Below are positions 13,331 to 25,177 of a DNA stretch of 64,000 nt, in pieces. The notes beneath the pieces are model-generated. The model did not search any database. It saw only the letters and a list, made by a program, of their open reading frames with translations, and was not told where the DNA came from. The position numbers and the translations under genes are program-made. How positions within the stretch are numbered: position 1 is the first letter of the stretch; the number at the start of each line of letters is the position of its first letter. The stretch lies in NCBI GenBank assembly GCA_963920705.1, contig OY987228.1, positions 19,352,565 to 19,416,564 on the forward strand. The letters run 5' to 3'. The stretch is from Odiellus spinosus (lineage: Eukaryota > Arthropoda > Arachnida > Opiliones > Phalangiidae).

Positions 13331-16300
13331 TCAGCAGTTTTGCGTAACTATCGTTGCTAACAATCCATCTTGTTTGCGTATGTCTATAGATGTTATTCTA
13401 CGGTGAATTTTCTTTGCTTTCCAGCTTCGTTTAAATTTACATGTACGAAGTATAATGCCTAAAGATGCGGGTACAGATTTATAATTCAGACTTAATCTAA
13501 TCCAATTATTGACATCCAACTATAAAATATAAACATTTTACAAAGGGTATGAGAATATGGGAGAGAGATAAAAAAATTAAATGTAAAAAAATGTTTCTGT
13601 CGTCTCTAGTATGAAAATGAGATTCAAACCAATGGGTATAATTCGATTTTGTCCTTCTCCCCTAGCCTGGTGAGAGAGAAAAACTTATTCGATATGAAAT
13701 AAACGGCCTAAAAGTTGAGAAGAGGGGTGGAAAGCGAGGAAGATTGGGAAGATCAAGATGAAAGAGATACGAACAGTACGATGAAAGAGTAGGAATAAAT
13801 GACGGGCGCGGGTTGTAGGAATAAAAAAAATTGAAGACCAACGCTTTAGTCGAAGGCTATTTGAGCCTCTCCCCGTATTATACGGTCTACGCGAATTTAT
13901 TTCAAGGGTGTGAGAAGGTCTAAAAGTGTGTTCGCGTTAGAACCGTAAATGAAGCGAATACCAGTAAGAATATACTTGGGAACTGTTTTACTTTCTAAAA
14001 GATACGATCCGCCTTATTAATCAGCAGACATCGTACAATTAGACTGAAAAATCTTTATTCGCGTAAAGTTCTTTAATGAACGATTACAATTAGAGAAACT
14101 AATAATAAAAAAAAAAAAACTTGAATAGATAAAAAGTATGTCGCGCCTTGGCATCTATTAGTCGTCTAACCACGGACAAGTTTTAGCCAAGTGGGATGGA
14201 GTGAAAATCTGTCCGAAGACGCGAAGTTAATGGAGTTAAAAGGGGTTTAAAAGGGAAAAATTCTGTACTTAAACTGGCACCCTGAAGTATTACTTTTCGT
14301 TCGTAATCTCTCGGCGAATAAAATTTTGCCGAGTGGGATGCTAAGAGGCTGTAGGGGTGGAGAGAAGGGGTTGTTCGAAGAGGGAGAGAAGGGAGGATGG
14401 AATTTAGAGAGAAGAAAAGTCTCTCGGTGTCGGAGACTTCTTTACAGCCATTCCGGGCGAATACCCGCCTCTGAACTGGCGCCACGATGTCGGGGTCCCG
14501 GGAAATCTGACGTCTTAGAGGCGGGGTGCCCCGTCTCTTACTCTCTCATACTCTCCATCCTCTTCCTACTCCTTGCGCTCTCTGTCCTCTCTCTCTCTTT
14601 CTTCTACTCTTCCGCGCGCATCTTCTCCCAGACTAAAGACATTTACGACAATCTCGATAGCTCCGAATAAAATAATATCCTGCCGATTTCTTCGGGCTCG
14701 CCAAAAAAATCTGGACGAAAAGCGAAAAAGTGGGGGAGGAGAAGGAAGCTAAAGGATAATATGGCCGCTAAAAGACGAGACTAAATTTCTTCCTTTTTTG
14801 TCTTTTTTACTCCATCGTTTGCTCCCGTTCGCTCTTTCGAAACAGGTGGACCCTATGATATATAGAATTATTTTTGAATCATCTTTATAGAAACGAGATA
14901 CCCTCTTGATAAATTTGACCTCGAAAAAATGCTTAAAATATAGTCTAAAAGGTTTATATTGTTGCAATTTTTATTGGTATTTTTTTGATTGAAGGTTCAG
15001 GGGAGGTGTTATTACTTGCTATAAAGTTACGATAGTCTCCCGGGATTATATTAGCCGTAAAGATAATTTTTTTTCTTTCCATACTGTGTTTAAGTTGTTT
15101 ATCTGTCTCCAAAGCTGGGTCATTCGCGTTGATTTTTATTAAGGAATTATTTTGTCTTGATTAAAGGGTTGTTTTTGGTATAACCGCTTTAGTTTAACTT
15201 GTATAAACATCTGGGGTCTCAAATTAAATTTGTGCTTAAAGGATTAAGGTCTTAGAAAATTACAAAATTTATATTTCAATTATTTTATTTATATAAACAT
15301 GTAGCTATAATAACGAGAGATACAAAGGTGTTTTAATGTAAGTTATCCTCTGTTTATAAGAATTCCCGCGAAATTCGCCGTTAAAATATCTATATTTATA
15401 GATATTCAAGATTAGCCAACTATACTCAGAATTGTTTTTCTACTTAAGTTCCGAGGTTTTTGGATGGCGACTAAGGTTGGTAACTTCAGGGGTAAAAAAA
15501 TACGGAAAATGTTTGAAATCGGAAGAAAATTGGAAGATTTTTAAGAGCTCTATAATTTAAAATTTGATTCTATTAGTTTCATTATTTTTGTTCGTCAGAA
15601 TTATGTGACCAAAAATAACTTGACAGCCTCACCTTGAATACCTTAAAATTTAGATCAAATTTTTGTAAGGAAAATTACTTAAGGTATTTGTGGAAAAAAT
15701 TGATCTTAAGATCGTTTTTGCTTCGTTTCACATGAGTTGGGTGATTTTTAGTAACACAAGTAAATATTCTAAAACCTAAATTTTATTAATACTTTTTTCA
15801 ATAAACAAGATCGTAACCCTTTGAAAGCTAGGAAAGCTTTTAGGTCAAAGTCTAGTCCGAAAGACCTTGAAAAAATAAAAAATAAAATGGTCTTGTGATT
15901 GAATGTCTGGCTTAACCTCCGTTCAATGTTTAAATTACACCACTTTTACCGTCTGGGATGACCAAAATTAATTTCAAATATAGTAATTTAAAAGCCTAAA
16001 ATGTTTGCTATACAGCAAAAACCTTGGTTTGTTTCTGAACATGAGTCTAGACAAATTCTCCTCTAGTGTTAAGTCCAGCGTACACAAATCATTTTTACTA
16101 TTTTCTTTGTCATCCAAAAAATACGTCGCTATGGATACGGATAAGTTTACACTCAATTTAATATGAAACTGAAAATCCTAAAGAAAAAAACGATTCGAAT
16201 CGAGGAACCTTCCTCAATTTTGTTTCTTCCTCGCTTTCTTCATTTCTTTTCTTCCCGTTTTATATTTTTCGGTGACCCAAACGTTGTACCTATAGTCCGT

Positions 16301-17024
16301 CAACTGATTTAAAACCAATAAAGCTAAAGTAAGGGAGTTAGGAAAAGTTAGGAATGAGATCATTACGAGTATTTCTTTCACCGTGCCTTGATGCCCCTAT
16401 CGCTTCTACATCAACGAATGAACTATAAATCTCGGAACATTACGCCGAGTATATATATTTTTTTGGCTAGTGTAAGAGCCAGGAGAGCTGGACGACTGGC
16501 ATGGGAGACGAAAACGGGATGGGACGAACTCGTCTTGGTGTATATCGAGTTGAGGGAGAGACTGTGTGTGTGTGTGAAAGAGAGTAAAAAAAAAAAAAAA
16601 ATGGGCGGGTGAATTGATGGTGGAAAAAGGGGTGTAAAAACCACGTCCTGTTAGACGTCGTTTCGATGATGTATTTCCGAGATTTTCTAGATACTTTTCT
16701 TGGCCTCTAAAATAAATTTAAACCCAAACCCTTCTACCCTTTTCCTTTATTTCTCCCACAACGTTTGTCGTCTTCCCCCGGGGTGGCTTCTATACTCTTT
16801 TTGATACAATGTTTTTACTCTAGAGATATCCTAGTAAAATATCCAACGAGTTGGTTTATATTTATATTAAGTTTAAATTTGTAGCTCTAATTTTGTTTTC
16901 GTGATTATTTTTGACGTTTTTCATCTTGGAAGGGGCTAACTTAGCTTCATCCTTGACATCGAAGCGCGGCAGGTTGAACACTTTTACAGGGGCTTTGTAT
17001 TTTTATTTCAATAGGAGTAACAAA
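13331..17024. other. Non-coding stretch with CT-rich tract
   Basis: No gene recognised. A pyrimidine-rich tract lies at about 14540-14640. Opposed frames of 100 and 114 codons at 14183-14670 have no recognisable domain. At about 15625-15645 TGACAGCCTCACCTTGAA resembles the terminus of family B and may be a decayed single end. A purine/GT-rich stretch ending in an A run lies at 16550-16600. Confidence 0.5.
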
Positions 17025-17031
17025 ATATTAG

Positions 17032-17366
17032 CAGAAGTAGATGAAACCCTCCTTTGAAGTCTACTACTCCAATGTTCGATATAGCGCTCCTCTCTGTATG
17101 GGTAAAATTCCCAATTTTACGAGATCGGAGGGGTCCTACTTCATACCCCCCTGTCTACGGAAAATTGGAAATTCTCTCTCTCCATAAACGACGTTTTTTT
17201 GACGAACTCCAAGGCTGCTAGAGATATTCGCTGGACGAACTTCCGCTCCGAAAATATCTACCGTTAGGAGGCGTACGAATCGCGCTTTTTGAAACTAACC
17301 CATACAGAGAGGGGTAGACAAGACCAGGGAGTAATAGACTTCAAAGGAGGGTTTCATCGGCTTCTG
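17032..17366 (+). mobile_element. Family A TIR element, copy 1 (335 bp)
   Basis: The ends are near-perfect inverted repeats based on CAGAAGCCGATGAAACCC. The core TIR is about 38 bp, with a second matched block (CTCTCTGTATGGGT) further in. It is flanked by a perfect 7-bp duplication, ATATTAG (17025-17031 and 17367-17373). It encodes no transposase, so it would be mobilised in trans. This copy has a small change near the left end (GTAG for GCCG). Confidence 0.92.
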
Positions 17367-17373
17367 ATATTAG

Positions 17374-18200
17374 GTCTATAGCTGACTCTTTTTAGTCGAA
17401 ATAAGGTATTTTACTAAATATAGTTAAATTTGAATGTATTTTACTTGGATCATTTCGTGACTTAAATTGAGAAGTCTGGATCTACGGTTACATACAGCGT
17501 TATATGGTTATTATATTTGGCACACTTTTGTGAAAATAGACAAATCTTTAATACCTGTGTAGATTCATTCTGCATTTTAATTGTATCACAATTTTAGCTT
17601 TAAGACTATCACTTTAGGTCAGTCAAAGCTACAGGCGTGTACACCGATTACGTGGAGTAATCAACCACCTTTCTAAAACCTTTTTCGACCAAGTGACCTG
17701 AACATGTCTTGTAGAAACCAAAATTGACCCTAATGTAAAGCGATCGTTATTGAAAAGGGGAGGGGTAGAAAGGGGAAATATAAAATCAATCCATTTTTTT
17801 TTTTTTTTTTTTTTTTTTTTCTTCTTTTCTATTCCTCTTCTCTTGGTAACCTTCTTTTGTCGTCGGATTTAACTTTGTGCCGTTGGTCACAAATTTGAAG
17901 AAGGTGGGAATCGAGTTTTTTTTCCACTCCGATCTTTCTCTAGTTTCCATTCTGCTCTCTCTCATATTCTTCTATTCTCTTTTCAACCCCTCTCCCTTCT
18001 TATACCAGAATCAGTTTGTATTTCCAGCTCAGTACGAAGGTAGCAACTCATTCTATCCTCTAGCTCTTGTATTTTATCTATAAGGAGAACAGCGCGTAAA
18101 TTCGTCCATAATTATTCTGGAAAAACGATTATAATACGTAAAAACCTTTAGTTACAATTTTCTCTTCCATGAAACTTCAATAACTTCCTAATACCAATTC
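17374..18200. other. Non-coding stretch
   Basis: AT-rich sequence around a long T run. The plus-strand frame at 17877-18083 (68 codons) is rich in hydrophobic and Phe/Ser residues from CT-rich DNA and is not recognised. Confidence 0.5.
17794..17820. repeat. Poly-T tract (27 T)
   Basis: Uninterrupted T run followed by a CT-rich stretch. No LINE or SINE body was recognised beside it. Confidence 0.9.
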
Positions 18201-18204
18201 TTAA

Positions 18205-18663
18205 TGTGAGCCTGTCACCATTTTTTATCGAATGACTATATTTTTAATTTTATCATACTATTAAAACGTCATATTCAAAATTTTATACCTCAGGGTTGAG
18301 GCTTCGTAAGGAAAATATCGAAAATAAACAGCTAATTTTTTCCAACATATGACGAAGTTAATTTCTGGAACATAAATAACCATAATTTCCAAACGATATT
18401 TAAGACTTTCGGAATTAAGTACCTTTAAGAAAAAGACCTCGCGAAAGCGATCTTATCACGTGCCAGAACGCGCGAGAATCAACTGTAGGCTCTACAATAG
18501 CCACGCGATCATAGTGATGACGTAATATTGCGGGGAATATTTATTTTAAAAATATCTAAAACATTTAAATTTCTATTTTTACTGTTGCGGTAATTTTTCT
18601 GTGAAATACGTATTTTACAGTCTTTCCATTTGGAGTTAAAAAAAATTTCGTGACAGCCTCACT
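18205..18663 (+). mobile_element. Family B TIR element, copy 1 (459 bp)
   Basis: The left end reads TGTGAGCCTGTCACC and the right end GTGACAGCCTCACT, with TTAA on both sides (18201-18204, 18664-18667). The interior shares several blocks with the other copies: TATACCTCAGGGTT, CGCGAGAATCAACTGTAGG, GTGATGACGTAATATTGCGG and the end-proximal CATTTGGAGTT. No coding capacity. TTAA duplications are typical of piggyBac- and Kolobok-type transposases; which one is not decidable here. Confidence 0.85.
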
Positions 18664-18667
18664 TTAA

Positions 18668-21633
18668 TAGGATGTAATTTTTCGAATCTCGTTTTTATTA
18701 CTCTTTTGAGCGTCTAGACAAAGGTTTTCACCTACTGTAATTATCATTGTAAATAATTCAAATATAATGAATATAATAAACCAATAGAAATAAAGAATTT
18801 CTTTTAAATTAAGTACCAACAAATACAGATTAGTTCATTTATTTTAATCTTGAAAATGTTTATTCAAGGAAGAAACGCAAGGAGATAATTTAGTTAGGTT
18901 TTTTTGTTAATAAAAACTTGTGTGAGAAAGTTTTCGACCTCAAAATGCCTTCAGTCTTATTTAATTGTAATTTAATAATTATGTCGAGAGCTAATTATCA
19001 GAATTCTCATTTTTTAAATGTTTAACAAATCACTGAACTTAAGATTTTTCTTACTTGAAATAATAAAAGTTTACTTATCCAAAGATTAAAATAAATAATC
19101 TAAGCAAATATTAGCCTTAACTTATTTGGAAGTTATATTTTGACCCCACTGACCCTATATGCAGAATCTAATGTTCGTTCTCCATCCCCTTTGAAGATAA
19201 TATGGCCTATCTTTGTACACTGTGAAATCTCAAAATGGTTCGGTTTGAGGAATATGTTTGTCTTATTTAACTCAAGGTGTGAAAAGCTCAAGGAAGCTCT
19301 ATTATCCAAGCTTCAATCTACCTCTTTTAGACCCTTCCCCCTATGATACCTTCATTGTCATTTTAAAATCAAACGGATTGTATAGTCCTCTCTCTTTCAA
19401 TCGGCGTAAGTTATTACGAGCGCATCCATGGGCTTAAAAATGAGGATAGGTCGAGTTCGCTTCTTTCCGAAGATGGATACGAAAGAATCGTTTTATAAAA
19501 TTGTAATGGGTGAGGGGAGACGAAAAATATCTTTCTCCGATACCGGGGGCATTCGGACCCTTTTTAGCCTTTAACCTTCATTGGTTGAACCATCGTCTAG
19601 ACTCTTTCTTCCACAAACTAATAGAGGGATTAAAAGAGGAGGAGGAAGAAGGCGAGGCCGTTCTCGAGGAAAGGAATAAAAAAATACATTTTAAAATTGA
19701 TCTAAAATGTATCTAAAAAGGGGATGTTCGATTCATTTTTGCTCATTGCGGATACGATAAATATCGAAGAATCTAAAATTTATCAAACAATCTTTTTTTT
19801 TCTTTCTTTTTTGGTATGGAAGCTTGGAGCTAAAAATGGAACCACTTTAGAATATATTTCCAGAATCACCAAAAACGTATTCGAGAATTGTTTCGCGATT
19901 TTTAGACTCGTTTTTGGCGTTCAAATTAATTTCTAAAGTAGGGATAATTAAGTTTAAATAAAAATAAAGATAACTTTCTTTCAATCATATTATTTCAGCC
20001 TAAAATTAAAAGAATAGGCCTTCGTTTGATACCTAACACATTAGCCGTCAAATGAGGACATTACAAGCGCTGTTGAAGGCTGAAAAAATATGATTGGCCC
20101 GAATTTAAATTTCCTTTTTTAAAATTTTACCAAACTTCAGAAATTAATTTCAACACCCAAAACGTCTCAAAAAATAATTTTAATTTTTGTAATTGAAGTT
20201 ATTTTAGAATACAGCCTTGTAATTCATATATATGCGCCTCTGAAAATGTTCAAGCTTCCAAATCGTATCGTTCCAGTTGAAGTTATATTCAATATAATTA
20301 GAGAACGATTCGTTGTGTCTGATCTTGTATTTGATTCTATAGCCGTTTAGTATTACGGTACTAACCTATAGTGAAAAAAGGGTGTTATATAGAGCTTGCG
20401 TTTGCTTTTAAAGTGTGAGATCATTTTCGTACAAGGGGGTTGAAGAGAGAAGGGACGCGAATGCCCTCTTAGTCTTAATGGAGGGTCGTGTAGAATGGTG
20501 ATGGGGTCCTAGAAACCTTATTTCGGGGATGCTCGTGAGTCGAGCGGGAGAGAGAGAAAGAAACTAAGGTTGTTATAACGATTCTGCCTACACGCGTGGT
20601 ATACGTGTATGTATAAGAGCTATCTATGGCAGTTAAAGACCTACAACGGCTCCTAAACCTGAACAGGACTGCTGTATATAGCGCTGACTCTGCACTCGTA
20701 TCTGTCTTCATCGGAATCTGCCCATTGCCTGACAAATCCACAAGGCTCTTTTAGATCCACGTTGGAGTGATGTGACGGAATATATAGCCCGGGTGAGATT
20801 GTCAGGCAACTATAGGCTTGGGGATTGAGGTTGCCTGCAGACCGAATCGAACGAATAGTCACGAAATCTTCGACCTATCTAAATCAAACCTATAAAAGTT
20901 GATACGCCCAATAGCAGTGTTGCGGTTTCGACTAAATCGCCGTATAGACACTCTACAAAACCCTTTTCAGTCTTCGATTTATACCAATCAATTCTAACAA
21001 CGCTGTATCTCGCTTAATTTTTAAAGGTTTCGCTTACTATCCTTCGGTTCTTTCTTATCAAGAACTTCATTGATACGTAAGGGTCGAACAAACGATAATA
21101 TGGGCAATCCTCCAAATGATCTACCATTAGTTTTCTCGGTGATAGGGTTAGAGGGTTAGAACATCTTAAAAGTTTTAATCGCTTTAAGGGTATATAGAGC
21201 CAAAATAAAACTCTAGTTTTTGCCAAATAAAATAAAAAATCTTTTTAAATGCTCGTTTCTTCGAAAAAATAAAACTTTTTCCTCGAAATTAGAAGTTTTA
21301 TTTCACTAAATTCGAAGAAAATTATATTTAGATGAATTCGTTAATTAGTTTAATTATATTTTCTATTTACTTATAGTTCTGTATACTTCGCAGGGTGTAT
21401 TATAGTGAAATAGAGTGAAACTCTTCAACACAATTAACCTTCGCCACTGTAATAGAGATATCAGATTTTTTTTTATTATCTTTATTTTATTTTCAAGGAA
21501 ATTCAAAAAAGTAGTTTTAAGGCCAACTTAATCTATAATTTTTCTGCTAAAATAGTCTTAATTTACTCGAGTTTCATCGAGTTTTGTCATTAATGTATGT
21601 TTACACCAATTTAAATTCAATTCTTATAAGTGC
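18668..21633. other. Non-coding stretch
   Basis: No gene recognised. Several frames of 60-90 codons (for example 19140-19346, 19510-19716, 20475-20862) carry no known motif. A short inverted pair, TTGCCTGACAA and TTGTCAGGCAA, lies at about 20728 and 20801. Confidence 0.5.
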
Positions 21634-21640
21634 GTATTAG

Positions 21641-21956
21641 CAAGAATCCTTTCAGGTTCCAAAAGAAAATGGAAGCATAGCTTTAGCCTCTGGTACCATC
21701 CTCCCAAACTTTGTAACAAAAGTTCGTCTGCAATTTTACCAACATTTGTACGCTTAGATCTTTTTTCGGTCGGCTCCATTTTTATTACCCAAAATATTAT
21801 GTCAAGGTCGTTAGTGGCGTGGGTTAATAATACATGTTTGGAGCGATTTACTTGAAAAATCGATTCGAAGCGGACGAACTATTGCTACAAAGTTTGGGAG
21901 GATGGTTATTGAATCGCGGCCATCCCATATTCTTATGGAACCTGAATGAATTCTTG
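21641..21956. mobile_element. Element E, TIR element with 7-bp duplication (316 bp)
   Basis: The left end CAAGAATCCTTTCAGGTTCC is matched in inverse at the right end (GGAACCTGAATGAATTCTTG), about 28 of 32 positions by eye. A second inverted block (CCATCCTCCCAAACTTTGTA) lies further in. It is flanked by a perfect 7-bp duplication, GTATTAG (21634-21640 and 21957-21963). No coding capacity. Only one copy was seen in this window. Confidence 0.85.
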
Positions 21957-21963
21957 GTATTAG

Positions 21964-24239
21964 TTAGATAAAATTCAGGCCTCGTCAAATTGATTTCACG
22001 CCAAACAAGTGAATTTTGTTTTCAAGAATTGAAAAAGTTCACGAAGCTGTTTTTACACGCGCGTGACGTCAGGGTTTTTTTCATTTCATTATTCTCTTAT
22101 AGAATAACGAAAGAAATTGGCTTTCCGAAATCAGTAAAAAAAGTAGTTGTTTGGTTAAAAATGGACAACTGTAAAATCGATCAAACATAATAAATTGAAT
22201 TCAACAAATGTATACCAAAGGTGTTTTTAATTTTGGTGATATTGGTCCTTCACTTTCTATTTCCCTCAAATCACGTTTAATTCCGATAGAAGAAGTAGAA
22301 CATACTTCAGACGAGTCTAATCTATAAAGAGGACAAATTCAATACATAATGAATTGAGTATATTTGGTTTTCGATTCGTATATACTAAACCTTTCTTTCA
22401 TTCAAGTATCTCGCTCATTCATTCGTGTTTTCAGACTGAGATTCGATCGTTAGTATAAGAGATAATGGGAAAAAGATTTCAAAGACTCAAATTCAACGAA
22501 TATAAAGAAAGAGGGAAGGGGTTATCTAGAAGTGAACGCGGGTGAAAACGAGTGGATGATAACCTTTTTAATTTGTAAAAGTTTATTTTGTATATGCAGA
22601 GCTAGACGAGGGAGAAAAGAATCTAATTTTCCTTCGGCGAAGTTCTTTGTGGGCGTAAAATTTACTCTTTCGCTTGTCGCTTGTATAACGATTGTTCGTA
22701 AGATGATACGTCCTCATCAAATATCAAAAGAATCAACCCATCCCTTTGCCCCCCCTCTTCCTCACTATCTCTCTCTTTAACCTCCAAAAATTTCTACACC
22801 CCCTCCACCCATTTAAAAAAAGCTATCTGCATTCTGCCCAGAAGCAATTCGTTTTTGAAAGTTTTACGATCTCTAATGAATAAAAATTAATATCAAATAT
22901 AACATAAAGCTCGACCATTTCGATACAAATTTTCATTTCATTTTACAATATCATATTTCATTTTGGCTCTTACTATGTAGTTTCATTCAAACTCGGGTAA
23001 AGTTTCCCTAGACTAATAGACGACGTATTTACCGATACCTCATGACCTCGTCAAAATTCTGGACTATAGTAGTTTAAAACAGAATCAAAAGTTAAAATAT
23101 GACGTGACTCGAATTGAAATTTGTTAAATACAATATTTTAATGAGTTTATAATGAAACTTGACAATGAAACACGCGATTTTGATTCTCTGCTAAGTATAC
23201 CACTTCTAAATCACGAAATTATTTTATTTTCTTGTAAATCGATTAAGAATTTTTTTTGGGGAGGGAGGGATGGGAGATAAAATATATTTAGATCCAAGCC
23301 CGGTTCCTTTCAAAATAAGAGCTTTTCAATGTTTACAGCAACTCTTTTTGAAATTTCAACCCTGCTAAATAAATCTAGCATATAAAGACCCCCCCCCCTC
23401 CCGGTCTGGGAATGAGTCCTTTTAAAGTTGACTTTATTTCTAAATTATCAGACGACGTTATAAAACTGAAATTGCACTTACCAAAGTTAAGCTGATATTC
23501 GTAAGGGAAGATGACATTAAATTATCTCGTGTTTGTTTTTGTCTACGGGATTTACTGTTTAGCGGAGGATTTCGGAAGGAATTTATTAAAATAAACTTAA
23601 TTTTCTTTTTCACCAACCAAGTTATAAACGTTTTGAGTCGTATAAAGGTTGAACACTGTATAATTTCCGCAAATTAAAATACATATTCGTAGTTTCTGTA
23701 TAGACCGAAGACCTATTTCAGTATCTCAGCTTTCATAACGCATCTCTTTAGCATAAGGCTTTTGTAGAAATTTTAAAACGTCTGCATTTTTAATTTTTCT
23801 AGCTTTTAGTAATCAAAATTCCATTATTCAAAACTCTGATTTGGAAAGACTGACTGCGCCGGTTTTGAATCGTTGAACCAAAATTGGCGCCAAAACGTCT
23901 CGTGGCGTGAATTTGTTTATAACATTATCACATAAAGGAAGAAAATGTTGTTAAAATGGCAGACTGTGAGACGTTTAATTTTACAATCTGCGTAATTATT
24001 TTTATTTGCGGTATTTTTTCGGTTATTACTTTTTTTATTTTTATTTATTTATTTTTTTTTCAATAGAACGGGAGGAAAGAAAATAGTTTTCTGATAAATA
24101 TCCAAGTAAAACGGTGTAATAGTCTGGAAATTGATTGATTGGTTACTAGTAAACAGTATTTAAAGATAAAATACCATCTATTTCACGCTCTTTCTTCGAA
24201 AAGTCTTCTGTTATGGGAAGCAAAATTCTAAAATTGTAT
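21964..24239. other. Non-coding stretch
   Basis: AT-rich with no recognised gene. A run of C lies at about 23390-23399 and a T-rich stretch at 24030-24060. An E2F-like palindrome at 23884 is listed separately. Confidence 0.5.
23884..23893. promoter_or_regulatory. E2F-like palindrome TTGGCGCCAA
   Basis: Perfect palindrome followed by AA, giving TTGGCGCCAAAA, close to the E2F/DP consensus TTTSGCGC. No start site or gene was recognised nearby, so its use as a regulatory site is conjecture. Confidence 0.2.
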
Positions 24240-24672
24240 TTAAAGTGAGGCTGTCACCATTTTTTTTCGAATTATACTTTTAGTTTTATCATGCTACTAA
24301 AACGCCGTATTGAAAATTTACACTTCTGGGTTTTAAGAACCTTCAAAATTAAAATATATGGCGTATGATAATATTCATCCTAATGATTTAAGTACTTCCA
24401 CGAAAAATACCGCGTGAAAGCGACCTTATCACGTTCAAAACGAGCGGGAATAAACTGTATAAACATAATCATATTGGTGACGTAGTATTGCGGTAATTTT
24501 TTCTATGACGTATGCATAATGTCACGACCCCAACCACACGTACCCCGCCTTCTACTACACGGTCCTCTGACATTGTACAGCCTTCCCCTGTACAGTCCTC
24601 TCACAATGTCATGCCGCAAGTTGCGCCTGTTGGCAACGAAACCGCGCGCCAATCAGAGGCCCGCGCAGCCCC

Positions 24673-24680
24673 TATAAAAA
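24673..24680 (+). promoter_or_regulatory. TATA box of 5' LTR
   Basis: TATAAAAA within CCCCTATAAAAAGGGGC, the expected promoter for genomic RNA. Transcription would start roughly 25-30 bp downstream (inference). An inverted CCAAT word (CCAATCAG) lies near 24650. Confidence 0.75.
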
Positions 24681-24748
24681 GGGGCTGTAGCCTCACTAAC
24701 AGACACACTCGCTCCTGCCTCTCTGACCGAAGAACGACTCAACGACCA

Positions 24749-24988
24749 GACTCCAGACCAGACGCCGATCCCGACTCCAGACCAGACGCCGATCCCGACT
24801 CGAGACCAGACGCCGATCCCGGCTACCGACCAGCCAACGATCCCGGCTCCCGACCAGCCAACGATCCCGGCTCCCGACCAGCCAACGATCCCGGCTCCAG
24901 ACCAGCCAACGATCCCGGCTCCCGACCAGCCACCGATCCCGGCTCCCGACCAGCCACCGATCCCGGCTCCCGAACAGCCACCGATCCC
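24749..24988 (+). repeat. 24-bp tandem repeat in 5' LTR
   Basis: About ten units of 24 bp of the type GATCCCGGCTCCCGACCAG plus five bases. The first three units carry GACTC and GACGCC; later ones carry GGCTC and CAAC or CACC. In the 3' LTR the same repeat is read in the pol frame as RPxxDPGS-like octapeptides. Confidence 0.9.
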
Positions 24989-25095
24989 GCAGAACTGGAC
25001 AGCGCCGAACCCCGTCCAACCGTACCCAGACGACCGTACTCGCTACGACCCCGAACGCGCATCAATTATAAAGACCTGTAATCCTTGCTTCCACC

Positions 25096-25101
25096 AATAA
25101 A
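25096..25101 (+). terminator. Polyadenylation signal in 5' LTR
   Basis: AATAAA, 33 bp before the end of the LTR. The equivalent in the 3' LTR (30228-30233) would serve for 3' end formation. Confidence 0.65.
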
Positions 25102-25130
25102 CTATTACAACTACAAAGTAGTCGTTTCAC

Positions 25131-25146
25131 TGGTGGAGGCGCCGGG
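25131..25146 (+). other. Primer binding site (PBS)
   Basis: TGGTGGAGGCGCCGGG starts one base after the 5' LTR. TGG pairs with the CCA end of a tRNA. The following bases resemble the complement of a tRNA-Ala 3' end (CACCTCCA type) with one difference; that identity is from memory and uncertain. Confidence 0.75.
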
Positions 25147-25177
25147 CAACGACGATCAACCTCTTGCAAGTACCATC

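Larger units (their letters stand above)
24520..25129 (+). repeat. 5' LTR (610 bp)
   Basis: Begins TGTCACGACC and ends GTCGTTTCA, so it has the usual TG...CA ends. By eye it is identical to the 3' LTR at 29652-30261. It contains a TATA box, a 24-bp tandem repeat and an AATAAA signal. The frame at 24512-25081 in this LTR is a copy of the Pol C-terminus and is not a separate gene. Confidence 0.96.

Noticed and set aside
14183-14670. Overlapping 100- and 114-codon frames
   Set aside because: They run through CT-rich low-complexity DNA on opposite strands and show no domain.
24696-25019. Minus-strand RDRWLVGS-type repeat protein (also in the 3' LTR)
   Set aside because: Antisense shadow of the 24-bp repeat that is read in sense as part of Pol.
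24512-25081. 189-codon frame in the 5' LTR
   Set aside because: It is the duplicate of the Pol C-terminal segment in the other LTR, preceded by a chance in-frame Met in the flanking element.
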